A stretch of 64,000 nt of DNA from CAVSUZ01 sp963791885 (GCA_963791885.1 CAWBUL010000006.1:930001-994000), one strand, 5' to 3'. Positions 35,793 through 44,633 are shown, counted from the stretch's first letter. The notes: generated from the sequence alone by a model not told the origin. Made by a program: numbers and translations.

Positions 35793-36208
35793 CAGACGCT
35801 ATGTTAGGATTACACGGCTCGCCGTCATTTCTAGCGCTGGCGGGGATAGGCTTTATCCCCGTCAGCAGTAGGAGTGCCGATCTCTGGCGTTCTCGGAAAG
35901 CATTGCGGCGGAATGACAGCACATCTCCCATAGCGCTGAGCCCCCTCCCAATCTGAACCATCCCTCCGAACGCAGAGAGAACGTGGCGGTTCGCCTGGAC
36001 CTAGAGCATACATTTTGGATACGGAATGTACAAGTCTTATTTTTTGAGTCGTGCCCGCGTCTTCGATGGCTGCTTCAGCACTGGAGACAATCGGCAATGG
36101 CGCGGAGGAGCTAGCCGGCAGCACGGCGGCACGGCATCGTGCACAAAATGGATATCGTGACCATCGGCAAAGTTTGGTATCCTTCCGGTCTCAATTCGCA
36201 ATCTCGCC
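35793..36208. other. Intergenic region, no gene recognised
   Basis: About 415 bases of mixed composition between the GIY-YIG-like gene and a broken gene. Short frames on both strands lack ribosome binding sites and motifs. GC is lower than in the flanking core genes. Confidence 0.4.
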
Positions 36209-36878
36209 ATGAGCCATTTCGCGCCGGTCACCGCAGGCAAATCGGTTAGGCACTCGGGAAGCGGCCACGAAGAAGTTCTCATTCTGGTCAAAGCGCTTCC
36301 CCATGTTGGCGAGCGTTACGGCGAGACTGTCTGCTGCGCCGGCTTGACGTTGGATCGTGAGTGGCGCCGATTATATCCCATCCACTTCCGTCGTCTCAGG
36401 GACAACCAATTCAGGAGATGGCAATGGATCCAATACGACTGGATCGCGCCTGGCCCGAATGACCGGCGGCGCGAGAGCCGGCGCGTCCAAGAGGACACAA
36501 TCAAAGTTGACAAGATAATGCCCGAGAAAGAGCGGGCGAGCGTACGAATTGGCTGCTCGTCAAGGTTCATTCTTTGATAAGGATTTACGAGCACTGAACC
36601 GGTGTCCTTACGCATTCCATTTTGATTGGACTGATATAGATGGCACATCGCACAGGGCGACCTGCGACGATTGGGAGACTGCGGCCACATACTACCGTCG
36701 AGAGAAAGCTCTCGGCTCCAAGGCGGCTCTAGCCGACATGGAAAAAACCTTCGGGGAAGAGTACCCAACCAAGGGGATGGTATTTGCAATGGGGACTCAC
36801 TCGCGCCGCTCTGAGCAATGGTTATTAGTAGGGGTGTTGCGTCTTGATCCCGTACGGCAGACCTCGCTGGTCGTTTAA
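36209..36878 (+). pseudogene. Broken hypothetical gene, two halves in different frames
   Basis: The first half (from ATG 36209 to about 36555) encodes EEVLILVKALPHVGERYGET, then a strand with EWRRLYPIHFRRLRDNQFRR. The second half (about 36549-36878) is in another frame: GSFFDKDLRALNRCPYAFHF, then AMGTHSRRSEQWLLVGVLRL. They match the start and end of one uncharacterised family known to me from other genomes, in which a middle block of roughly 60 residues joins them; here the middle is missing and the frames are off, so an internal deletion is likely. Original function unknown; the conserved THSRR-W-L-L end may be structural. Confidence 0.6.
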
Positions 36879-36996
36879 AGTATCTTCCTCACCCTCGCCT
36901 TTCCATCACAAATCCTGGAAGATGTCGATCCAGGGCAAACCGCGCTCGCATCCCTCTTAAAACCGCGACGAAATCATAGTAATGGGTCGCACCGCA

Positions 36997-37042
36997 CTCT
37001 CCGTGGCCTCCGTGGTTCTCCGTTATCCTCCGTGTTAAAAAA
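36997..37042 (+). repeat. Short dispersed C-rich repeat ending CTCCGTGTTAAA
   Basis: The block contains reiterated C-T-C-C-G-T-G units and ends CCTCCGTGTTAAAAAAG. A related block at 49861-49904 ends CCCTCTGTGTTAAACAAG. Both lie in intergenic space just upstream of a metabolic gene. The function is unknown; it could be a dispersed repeat family. Confidence 0.4.
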
Positions 37043-37164
37043 GACCATGCAACGACCTCGGCCAGCCCGTTTTCTCTTCTACCCCGGGCGAAAAATCACA
37101 ACCCGTCCGCCGTCCGACATGTGCGCGCACATCGGGACCTGACCCCAGCATGGAAGCAATATAG

Positions 37165-38445
37165 ATGCTGAACGACCCCCGGTCGCACGGCCTGTGGGAA
37201 CGCACCGCACCACCCCCGCCCCCAACCACACCCCTCTCCGCCGACATCGTCACGGACGTTGCGATTGTCGGCGCCGGCTACACCGGCTGCTCGACCGCAC
37301 TCCACCTCGCCCAGCGCGGCATCGACGTCGCCGTCCTTGAAGCGATCGAGATCGGCTACGGCGCCGCGGGACGCAGCTCCGGCCTCGTCAATGCCGGCCT
37401 CTGGGTCATGCCATCGTACCTCAAGGAGGTGCTCGGCCCCGTTTACGGCGAGCGGCTGCTCAGTCTGCTGACCTATTCGCCCACCACGGTCTTCGAGATC
37501 ATCGAAAAGCACGACATCCAATGTGAACTAACAAAACACGGCACGATCCACTGTGCGGCCGGCACCGCGGGTGTCGCCAACATCACGGAACGGGCGCGGC
37601 AATGGACGGAACGCGGCGCGCCGGTCCAACTCCTGAACGCCAAGGAAGTTCGTGCCAAAACCGGCACCTCCGCCTATCCCGCCGGCCTGCTCGATCTGCG
37701 CGCCGGAACGGTCCAGCCCCTTGCCTATGTGCGCGGCCTCGGCGGGGCCGCCATCGCCTCTGGCGCACGCATCTTCACCAACAGCCCTGTCGAGAAGCTC
37801 GAACGCGACAACGGCACATGGCATCTCGCCACCCCCGGCGGCAGCGTCCACGCGAAATGGGTCGTGCTCGCCTCCGACGCCTACACCGCCCGCATCGTGC
37901 CGGAGTTGCGTACGGAACAAGTCAACGTCGCCATATTCCAGATCGCCACCGCGCCGCTCAGCGACAATGTCCGCCGGAGCATCCTGCCTGAAGGGCACGC
38001 GACCTGGGACACCCGCACGGTCCCGACCGGCTTCCGCACCGACGCGGCCGGCCGCCTCATCATCACCAGCGTCGGGGCCCTCCGGAACACCGGCCGTGCC
38101 GTCCATCCGGCCTGGGCGCGACGGCAAGTCAAATCCTACTTCCCGCAGCTCGGCGACGTCGCGTTTGAGCATGAGTGGTACGGATGGATCGGCACGACGC
38201 CCCACCATCTGCCCCGGTTGCACGCGCCCGCCGAAAACATGATCGCGCTCGTCGGCTTCAACGGCCGAGGCATTGCGCCCGGCACCGTTCTGGGCCGTGA
38301 ACTCGCTCGGCACGTCGCCGGCGAGGTATCGCTCGAGGACATGTTCCTGCCGGTCTCGCCATTGCGTGCCGCGCCGCTCCGCCAGGCGCGGGAGGCCTAT
38401 TACGAAATCGGTGCGCAGATCGCGCACGCACCGCTGTTGCACTGA
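37165..38445 (+). CDS. FAD-dependent amino acid/amine oxidoreductase (DAO family, PuuB-like)
   Basis: A 426-residue flavoprotein. The dinucleotide motif DVAIVGAGYTGCSTALHLAQRG lies near residues 31-52, followed by the acidic end of strand 2 (VAVLEA) and GYGAAGRSSGLVNAG, a DAO-family flavin contact. The closing FAD region is MIALVGFNGRGIAPGTVLG. Overall similarity is to gamma-glutamylputrescine and glycine/sarcosine-type oxidases. It should oxidise a C-N bond of an amine or amino acid, passing electrons to O2 or a carrier. The duplicated-domain orphan gene follows 8 bases after its stop, so the two form an operon. Confidence 0.88.
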   Translation: MLNDPRSHGLWERTAPPPPPTTPLSADIVTDVAIVGAGYTGCSTALHLAQRGIDVAVLEAIEIGYGAAGRSSGLVNAGLWVMPSYLKEVLGPVYGERLLSLLTYSPTTVFEIIEKHDIQCELTKHGTIHCAAGTAGVANITERARQWTERGAPVQLLNAKEVRAKTGTSAYPAGLLDLRAGTVQPLAYVRGLGGAAIASGARIFTNSPVEKLERDNGTWHLATPGGSVHAKWVVLASDAYTARIVPELRTEQVNVAIFQIATAPLSDNVRRSILPEGHATWDTRTVPTGFRTDAAGRLIITSVGALRNTGRAVHPAWARRQVKSYFPQLGDVAFEHEWYGWIGTTPHHLPRLHAPAENMIALVGFNGRGIAPGTVLGRELARHVAGEVSLEDMFLPVSPLRAAPLRQAREAYYEIGAQIAHAPLLH

Positions 38446-38453
38446 CGAAAAAC

Positions 38454-39278
38454 ATGTCCAACGAACCCGAGATCGTCACCCTCCCCAGCTGCTCCAACGC
38501 CACAGCCGCTCATGCCGGCGCGGTCATCGTCTCCGGCTCGTACGGCGGCAAATACAACGCCTTCAACGCCGCCAAATGGGGCATTCGCGGCGTCATCATG
38601 AACGACGCCGGCGTGGGCGCCGACGATGCGGGCATCATCGGCCTCCCCTATCTCGACCAGATCGGCCTTCCCGCGGCCACCGCCTCGGCCGACAGCTGCC
38701 ATATCGGCGACGGCGACCACACCCTGGCGCACGGGATCATCAGCCACGTCAATCAGGCCGCTTCCGCTCTCGGCTGCAGCCCCGGACAGACCGCCCGCGC
38801 CTGTGCGGAGCGCATGCGCAGCGCCCGGATCCCGACCGCCAAACCACCGCCGATCACCGAGGGCACACGCGTCACCCTGCGCGACGCGCCCGGCGAGCCC
38901 AAGCTGATCTGCGCCAATTCGGTCGGGATGATCCGCCCCGAGGACACCGGTCAGATCGTCATCACCGCTTCACATGCTGCGCTGCCTGGCGGCCGGCCCG
39001 ATACGCTCATCCCGCCTGGTATCTACGCAGTCTTCTTCTCCGATGCCGGCGTGGGCATGGACGGTGCGGGCATCGCGCGGCTGCCCGTTCTGAATGCGAT
39101 GAACGTAATCGCGGGCACGACCTCAGCGGCCAGCGCACCGATCGGCAATTCCCGGGCGCTCTATGAGCGCGGGATATTGTCACATGTAACATCACCGGCC
39201 ACGCAAGCCGGCGCCTCGGTGGGCATGCCCCTCAAGACGTTCGTCGGACGTCTATTGGCCACTGCCAGAGCCGCCTGA
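38454..39278 (+). CDS. Orphan protein with an internal tandem duplication
   Basis: A 274-residue soluble protein without signal peptide or membrane helix. Two halves are related: NDAGVGADDAGIIGLPYLDQ (about residues 50-69) and SDAGVGMDGAGIARLPVLNA (about 198-217), each preceded by a hydrophobic strand (AVIVSGSYGG / QIVITASHAA) and followed by a Ser/Ala-rich strand, an Asp/Gly-rich turn, and H-G-I-I-S-H-V / R-G-I-L-S-H-V. The repeated order suggests a fold made of two copies. I do not recognise a named family. It is translated right after the FAD oxidoreductase (8-base gap), so a role with that enzyme, such as handling its product, is plausible but unproven. Confidence 0.6.
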   Translation: MSNEPEIVTLPSCSNATAAHAGAVIVSGSYGGKYNAFNAAKWGIRGVIMNDAGVGADDAGIIGLPYLDQIGLPAATASADSCHIGDGDHTLAHGIISHVNQAASALGCSPGQTARACAERMRSARIPTAKPPPITEGTRVTLRDAPGEPKLICANSVGMIRPEDTGQIVITASHAALPGGRPDTLIPPGIYAVFFSDAGVGMDGAGIARLPVLNAMNVIAGTTSAASAPIGNSRALYERGILSHVTSPATQAGASVGMPLKTFVGRLLATARAA

Positions 39279-39450
39279 GAGAAATCGTGACCGCTAAGGC
39301 GGCGTTCATCCGGCATGCCCGAGGCCGGCTACCAGCCCAATCCCTTGGTCTGATGGTTTCGAAAGCAGAGATTACGCGGGGTCGTGCCGTCTTGGCAGCC
39401 GCAGCGAGAGCTGTATGCACAAATATCGCGAATCCTGCTAACGTGGCGCA

Positions 39451-39744
39451 ATGACGCGCGCCGAAGCCATAGCCCGCCTCAGAGAGCATGAGACCGAGCT
39501 GAGACGGCTTGGCGTTCTCCACCTTTACCTGTTTGGTTCGACAGCCCGCGACGAAGCGCAGCCGAATTCCGATGTAGACCTCTTCTTCGATTATGAGAAA
39601 GGAACGCTGGACCTCTTCCAGCTCATGGACATCAAGGACATCACCTCAGAAATTCTAGGCTGCAAGGCCGACATCACGACGAGAGACAGCATCAACAAAT
39701 TCTATCGGCCATACATCGAACCGGAAGCCATCCCCGTTTTCTGA
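39451..39744 (+). CDS. mntA: MntA-type minimal nucleotidyltransferase (antitoxin)
   Basis: A 97-residue nucleotidyltransferase. The catalytic signature G-S-x10-D-x-D is complete in LFGSTARDEAQPNSDVDLFF (about residues 31-50). In MntA-HepT systems this protein transfers AMP to a Tyr of the HEPN toxin and so neutralises it. Its TGA overlaps the ATG of the HEPN gene (ATGA junction), the usual coupled arrangement. The partner gene is frameshifted here (see next entry), so the antitoxin may be a leftover. Confidence 0.9.
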   Translation: MTRAEAIARLREHETELRRLGVLHLYLFGSTARDEAQPNSDVDLFFDYEKGTLDLFQLMDIKDITSEILGCKADITTRDSINKFYRPYIEPEAIPVF

Positions 39745-40107
39745 TGGCCAAGTCCACTACACCACCGTTGCGGCACATGCTTGAGGCGATCGAGGATATT
39801 CGATCCATCATCCAGGGACGCGAGCCTTCTGAGCTCGAGGCCAACAGACATGATCGGCTGGCAATTGAGCGCAACTTTGAAATCGTCTCCGAAGCAAGTC
39901 GCCGCCTCCCCGAGGAAGCGCCATCCCGAAATCCTCTGGAACAAGGTAGCGGGAATCGGGAATGTGCTCCGGCATGACTACGACCAAATCGCGCTCGGCA
40001 TCCTTCTGCAAGTCGCTACCGACCACTTGCCAGGTCTTGAACGGGTTTGCCGTGAAGAGCTCGTTCGCGAACAGGATGGGGAGCAAGGGAGCCGTGGCGA
40101 AGGATAA
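39744..40107 (+). pseudogene. hepT: HepT-type HEPN toxin, frameshifted
   Basis: The first frame encodes MAKSTTPPLRHMLEAIEDIR and NFEIVSEASRRLPEE, the usual HEPN helices 1-2 of a HepT (DUF86) RNase, but then runs into a stop at 39977. Skipping one base near 39915-39918 continues in the next frame with RHPEILWNKVAGIGNVLRHDYDQI, the expected end with the terminal H-x-Y that MntA modifies. So a single-base insertion (or equivalent) disrupts the toxin. In the classical Rx4HxY motif the first Arg would sit at the Gly of G-I-G-N; the Arg here directly precedes His, a known DUF86 variant. The pair may be inactivated, or the base may be a sequence error. Confidence 0.8.
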
Positions 40108-40117
40108 ACCCGTACCT

Positions 40118-40270
40118 GACCCCCGGCTCGACACATCCAGCCGGGACGCCGAGCGGTTCTACGCACGCCTCGGCTACAAACCGTTCGGAACCCTGGAAAA
40201 CCGCGAGGGTGAACGCCCATCCGGCCATCGCCGCGTCTTCCTCGCCAAACGTTTCGCCTCAGGCTCGTGA
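40118..40270 (+). pseudogene. GNAT acetyltransferase C-terminal remnant
   Basis: The frame from 40118 to the stop at 40270 encodes RLDTSSRDAERFYARLGYKP and a short tail ending RRVFLAKRF. The pattern ER-F-Y-x-R-L-G-Y is the usual C-terminal helix and strand of GNAT acetyltransferases. The catalytic acetyl-CoA-binding half is absent; the sequence just upstream belongs to the toxin gene, so the remnant was fused there by a rearrangement. It is not expected to be functional. Confidence 0.65.
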
Positions 40271-40340
40271 CGCGATCCTCGGCTCCACGTTAGTATGAAT
40301 GACTGTTGCAACCAGCAATACTAACCCTACATCCCACCCC

Positions 40341-41114
40341 ATGTCCCACACCGCCCTCGTCCCCGCCCCCGTCGACACCGACGCCCTCGCCTACTCCCTC
40401 CCCGCCGAGGCCTACCACCACCTCCTCCACAATCTCCGCCGAACCCTTCCGCCAGCCCCCGAATCCCCTCAAGACCGCAAAAACCGCGACCACGCCATCA
40501 TCGCCCAGATCTCCGCACTCCGCCCCGATGACTCCGCCGAGGCGATCTTCGCCGCCCAGATCGTCGCCGCCGGTGAGCAATGGAACGACTGCCTTCACTG
40601 GGCCCAGCGCTTCCTCGCGGCCGAGGACTACACCCGCGCCGCCAAATGCCGCGCCCAGGCCGCCAGCATGATGCGCGAGGCCGACCGCGCCCAACGCGCG
40701 CTCGAGCGTATGCAGGCCGCCCGCCGAAAGCTCTACGCCAACCCGGACACCACCGACGCCGCCGAGCGCACCGAGCACATCACCATGGTCATGCTCGCCG
40801 AGGCCCTCGCCCAGATGCCCGAACCCACCCCCGCTCCAACTCCCGTCACCCCGCGGCCGGCACCGCCGGCCGTGGAGGCCCAGGCCAGCCTGACCGAAAC
40901 ACCCGTCTCAAAAACAACCGATCGGCCCCGAAAACACAAAAATGAGACGCCAGCGAGACAACCCGAGCGCCCCCGCGAAAGCGCCGCCCGCCTCGCCCTG
41001 ATCGACAAGTTCCTCTTAGCGCCCCGCGAACCCGACCCTAACCGCCGCTACCCGGGCGAGAGCGGTGCCCAACTCCTCGCCCGGCGGCAGCCTGATCCCA
41101 CGCACGAGACCTAA
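40341..41114 (+). CDS. Hypothetical helical protein with Pro-rich linker
   Basis: About 257 residues from ATG 40341; an in-frame start at 40299 is also possible. The N-terminal half is helical with repeated Ala/Arg heptads (YHHLLHNLRRTLPPAPE, FAAQIVAAGEQWNDCLHWAQ, RAAKCRAQAASMMREADRAQ). A Pro/Thr-rich linker (about 160-205) leads to a short C-terminal part with GESGAQLLARRQ. I do not recognise a family, but the plan of helical domain plus disordered linker resembles the 234-residue hypothetical gene at 21.3 kb. No signal peptide or membrane segment. Function unknown. Confidence 0.55.
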   Translation: MSHTALVPAPVDTDALAYSLPAEAYHHLLHNLRRTLPPAPESPQDRKNRDHAIIAQISALRPDDSAEAIFAAQIVAAGEQWNDCLHWAQRFLAAEDYTRAAKCRAQAASMMREADRAQRALERMQAARRKLYANPDTTDAAERTEHITMVMLAEALAQMPEPTPAPTPVTPRPAPPAVEAQASLTETPVSKTTDRPRKHKNETPARQPERPRESAARLALIDKFLLAPREPDPNRRYPGESGAQLLARRQPDPTHET

Positions 41115-41137
41115 GCTACGGAACCACCTCCGCATAT

Positions 41138-41170
41138 CCGGCCGGCTGGTCTAAAATCATCGGCATGAAA
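41138..41170 (+). promoter_or_regulatory. Shared leader element, copy 1 (before thioredoxin-fold gene)
   Basis: The 33 bases ending in ATGAAA match those before the flavin monooxygenase gene (42259-42291) at about 28 positions. The identical core is GGTCTAAAATC ending 6 bases before the ATG. TAAAAT could be a -10 box for an almost leaderless transcript, but no good -35 box is present. A role in start selection or regulation is inferred from conservation alone. Confidence 0.4.
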
Positions 41171-42257
41171 GTCGGAAAGCGCAGCCGGCGCCAATTTCTC
41201 CATCTCGCTGCTGGATCGGTGGCGGCAACCCAACTCGGCATGCGCACCTCCGCCTGGGCGCAAGCCGCGAGCATGAAATTCCGCAGCTTGCCCGTCGAAG
41301 GCGAAATCCCGCCTCTCACCGGCGCGACCGCGTGGATCAACACCGCACCACTCGACTCCGGCAGACCTGCGAGGAAAAGTCGTCCTCGTCGTATTCTGGA
41401 CCTACACCTGCATCAATTGGCGGCGCTCGCATGCCTTCGTCCGCGCCTGGGCGCAGAGATACAGCCCGCACGGCTTGGTCGTCCTTGGCGTTCACACGCC
41501 CGAATTTCCCTTCGAACATGACACCGGAAACGTTCAGCGTGCCGTACAAGAGATAGAAATCACCTACCCCGTCGCGGTCGACAGCGACTACGGCATATGG
41601 AATGCGTTCAATAACAATTACTGGCCGGCGTTTTACTTCGTCGATGCGCAAGGCCGGATCCGCTATCACCAATTCGGCGAAGGCTCATACGAACAATCGG
41701 AGATGATCATCCAACGGCTTTTGACCGAGGCCGGTTCGACCGGCTTCGGTCACGGACTCACGCCGGTGGACGGCCAGGGTTTCGAAGCCGCCGCTGATTG
41801 GGCCGATCTGCAAAGCCCGGAAAACTATCTTGGTTACGAACGAACGGAGAATTTCGCGTCACGCGGCGGCGCGGTCCACGACGAGAGTCACATTTATACC
41901 GTTCCAACGCGGTTGGCTCTCAATCAATGGGCGTTGTCTGGCGATTGGACGATGGAAAAAGGCCTCTCCACGCCGAATGCAGCAGAGGGGCGGATCGCGA
42001 ACCGATTTCATGCGCGCGACGTGCACCTTGTCATGGGCGCGTCCGACCCATCCAAGCCCATTCGCTTTCGCGTCATGATTGACGGCGCAGGCCCCGGGAC
42101 TGATCACGGCTTGGATATCGATGCCGACGGATGGGGGAACGTTCAGGAACCCCGCCTGTACCAACTCGTGCGGCAATCACGCGCCATCACGGACCGGACG
42201 TTCGAGATCGCGTTTTCCGACCCCGGCGGCCAAGCCTACTGCTTCACATTCGGCTAA
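41165..42257 (+). pseudogene. Thioredoxin-fold protein (DipZ C-terminal/TlpA-like), frameshifted
   Basis: The first frame has a twin-arginine signal (KRSRRQFLHLAAGSVAATQLG wording in part at residues 4-24) and EGEIPPLTGATAWINTAPLD. From about 41360 the family sequence continues in another frame: LRGKVVLVVFWTYTCINWRR, GLVVLGVHTPEFPFEHDTGN, NNYWPAFYFVDAQGRIRYHQ and a C-terminal beta domain ending near QAYCFTFG. Dropping one base near 41355-41364 restores one protein of about 363 residues. The active-site pattern T-C-I-N-W keeps one redox Cys, as in this DipZ-related group. Periplasmic thiol redox role by family. Confidence 0.75.
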
Positions 42258-42258
42258 T

Positions 42259-42291
42259 CCGCCCGGCCGGTCTAAAATCGCCAGCATGAAA
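42259..42291 (+). promoter_or_regulatory. Shared leader element, copy 2 (before flavin monooxygenase)
   Basis: Second copy of the GGTCTAAAATC leader (42269-42279), again exactly 6 bases before an ATGAAA start. The surrounding GC-rich arms CCGCCCGGCC and GCCAGC also correspond to copy 1. It begins 1 base after the stop of the preceding gene. Confidence 0.4.
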
Positions 42292-43347
42292 TTCAGCAAC
42301 TTCCTCTTCCCCGAAAGCCGCAACCCTGCCGATGATGGCCGCATCATTCAGGAGACGATAGAAGAAGCCCGCCTCACCAACTCCCTCGGCTTCGACACCA
42401 TCTGGCTCGCCGAGCACCACTTCGACGGCATCTGCGCCTACGTCGACCCGGTCAGCTTCGCTGCTGCCCTCGCCCCGGCCATAAAGCACGCCCGGATCGG
42501 CTTCGCCGTCGCACAGATGTCGCTCCACCACCCGGTCCGCTTCACCGAGCAGATGTCGCTCCTCGACAACCTGCTCCACGGCCGCCTGATCATCGGCCTT
42601 GGCCGTGGCACCGCCTATAACATCTATGATTACCTGGGATACGATATCGACCCGGACGAGGCCCCGGAACGCTTGGAGGAATCAGAATCAATCCTCCAAG
42701 CCGCCTGGACCGGCGAGCCCGTGGACCACCACGGTCGCTTCTGGAACCTGCGCATTCCCACGCTGCGGCCCCGCCCGTTCTCTCCGCGCCCGCCCATCCT
42801 CCGCGCCGCCTCTGGCGCCGAGTCCATGCTGACCTTCGCCGGCCAGGGCCGGCCTTTCATGATGAACGTGCAGTCGCTCGAAACCACGACAAAGCGCATC
42901 CACGCCTACCGCAACGCCCTCGCTGAATCCGGCCACCCCGAACAGCACATCGCCGCCTGCCTGGAAGACACCTGGGTCTGGCGCAACGTCTTTGTCGCCG
43001 AAACCGACGCCGAGGCACAGCGCATCGCCGTCCCCGCCTTCAATGCCATGCAGCAGCAGCGTAAGGCGATGCGCGAACACGTCTTCGCCCAGACCGGCGA
43101 GCGCATGCACCACGCCGCCGTCAACGCCACCAACCCGGCCCACGCGCAGATCGAACACGCGCTGATCTGCGGCTCGCCGGCGACGGTGACAGAGAAACTA
43201 TCTCAGATAAAACGCCTCGGCGTCGGCGGACTAATCATGCAAACCCGCCTCGGCCCGATGTCGTCCGCCGACGCCGTGCACAGCCTGCAACTCTTCGCCG
43301 GCCGCGTCGCACCCGCACTCACATCCGACCGAAAATCTACCCGGTGA
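42286..43347 (+). CDS. LLM-class flavin-dependent monooxygenase (bacterial luciferase-like)
   Basis: A 353-residue TIM-barrel flavoprotein. It opens MKFSNFLFPESRNPADDGR and has GFDTIWLAEHHFDG (the W-x-x-E-H-H signature near residue 38), RIGFAVAQMSLHHPVRFTEQ, and LIIGLGRGTAYNIYDYLGYD, all typical of luciferase-like monooxygenases using FMNH2 and O2. The C-terminal part has the usual CGSPATVTEKLSQIKRLGVGG. ATG 42286 is preferred to the long upstream extension. Its 3' end overlaps the convergent peptidase gene by 11 bases. Substrate unknown. Confidence 0.9.
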   Translation: MKFSNFLFPESRNPADDGRIIQETIEEARLTNSLGFDTIWLAEHHFDGICAYVDPVSFAAALAPAIKHARIGFAVAQMSLHHPVRFTEQMSLLDNLLHGRLIIGLGRGTAYNIYDYLGYDIDPDEAPERLEESESILQAAWTGEPVDHHGRFWNLRIPTLRPRPFSPRPPILRAASGAESMLTFAGQGRPFMMNVQSLETTTKRIHAYRNALAESGHPEQHIAACLEDTWVWRNVFVAETDAEAQRIAVPAFNAMQQQRKAMREHVFAQTGERMHHAAVNATNPAHAQIEHALICGSPATVTEKLSQIKRLGVGGLIMQTRLGPMSSADAVHSLQLFAGRVAPALTSDRKSTR

Positions 43348-44455
43348 ACGTTATCGTGCACTTACCGCCGTCCACCGCCACCGAGGTCAGTGTCTTCCCA
43401 TTCCCGACAATGTTCAGCGTGTCGGAATTGCCCGGCGTTGCGAACGGCGGAGTGGCTCCTGCAATACTCGCGGGGCATGCCGCCGCCCACGTGAACGTAA
43501 TCGGCGTGAACGCCGGCAACGAACTGCCCGGCTCTCCCCCGCCAGGCGCCTCCATGATCCACTCTGCGGAATTGCCGTTGAAACCTGCTCCCGGTGGGGG
43601 CGCCAGCGTCATCGGCGATATGTACTGTCCCGACGTGAGATTGGCGAAGTTCAGCGTCCCCGCTGTGTTACCCGACGTATATTGCGCGATACAGCTCACT
43701 TGGTCGCCGGCGTGAACCGCCAACCCGTTCAAATACATCGGATAGATATACGGATAGAGGCCCCCCGCTTCGGTCCAGGCCACCGGATACCCGTACGGAT
43801 CGAGCATTGTGCCCGGGGGAAGCGTGCTCGGGTCCGGCGGCAGCACGAACCACTCCACCCACGCGTTGTAATAAGGCGCCCCGCTCAGATCGACATACTG
43901 TTCGATACCCAGCTGCACCACGTCGTACGAATATCCGTTGTACCCGTCGATCCCGATCCAACTCGTGGATTGCCAGCCGGTATTCTCCGTCCCGGGCGGC
44001 TCCGTGGGTTGGCTCACCGTCGGTACGTTCCAGATCGCCACAACTGTGGTCCAGGATCCGCCGCTCCCGATGCCGCCATGGGCCGCGCCGGACCAGTTAT
44101 TGTCGGTGTAGTTCCGGTTGGTGATCATCTGCCCGAGGCGCCCCGCCAGCCGAGGCGCCGGCACCAGCCGCGGCACGACCCGATCCCGCGCCCGCCACGT
44201 CCGCGCGAATACCTCGTCCCAACCCTTCCGCAGCGCCGGCATCAACTCATCCGGCCGCCGCAGCATCAGCCCATGGCGAGCCAGCTCCCCGGGCGGGATC
44301 GCATCCAGCCGATGATCCCCGGGCGGCACGCGCGCGATATAGGCCCCGCGCACGTTCAACCGTTCCATGGCTTGAGGCACACGGCGCATGAACGCCGCCT
44401 CATCGAAGGTCAGGAAATCCCGGCGTGACGTTTTGTCCGACATGGATGTGTTCAC
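43337..44455 (-). CDS. Glutamic peptidase, family G1 (eqolisin-like)
   Basis: A 372-residue protein. The C-terminal part (about residues 105-370) shows the G1 pattern: NYTDNNWSGAAHG, SWIGIDGYNGYSYDVVQLG (with the candidate catalytic Gln), YYNAWVEWFVLPP and GNSAEWIMEAPGGG (with the candidate catalytic Glu). These acid-active peptidases are best known from fungi and occur in some acid-tolerant bacteria. The N-terminus SDKTSRRDFLTFDEAAF looks like a twin-arginine start but lacks a hydrophobic core, so export is unclear; the 100-residue N-terminal part may be a propeptide or targeting region. It is convergent with the monooxygenase gene. Confidence 0.85.
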   Translation of the reverse strand: MNTSMSDKTSRRDFLTFDEAAFMRRVPQAMERLNVRGAYIARVPPGDHRLDAIPPGELARHGLMLRRPDELMPALRKGWDEVFARTWRARDRVVPRLVPAPRLAGRLGQMITNRNYTDNNWSGAAHGGIGSGGSWTTVVAIWNVPTVSQPTEPPGTENTGWQSTSWIGIDGYNGYSYDVVQLGIEQYVDLSGAPYYNAWVEWFVLPPDPSTLPPGTMLDPYGYPVAWTEAGGLYPYIYPMYLNGLAVHAGDQVSCIAQYTSGNTAGTLNFANLTSGQYISPMTLAPPPGAGFNGNSAEWIMEAPGGGEPGSSLPAFTPITFTWAAACPASIAGATPPFATPGNSDTLNIVGNGKTLTSVAVDGGKCTITFTG

Positions 44456-44633
44456 TCGATCTAATGTGGCAGCGCTTGACTTTTAGCATGCCGCATTCGG
44501 ATCGAGGGGGGAAAGTTACCAACTGCCAGCGTCCTCGCCGGCCCGTTGCAATCACATCTTCACACTTCGGCGTGGGAACCCCCGCGGCCATCCTTCCTTG
44601 TCCCGGTGCAACTATACGCGGAAAGCCGGACGA

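Noticed and set aside
37528..38442. Minus-strand frame opposite the FAD oxidoreductase.
   Set aside because: No domain and full overlap with a clearly coding gene.
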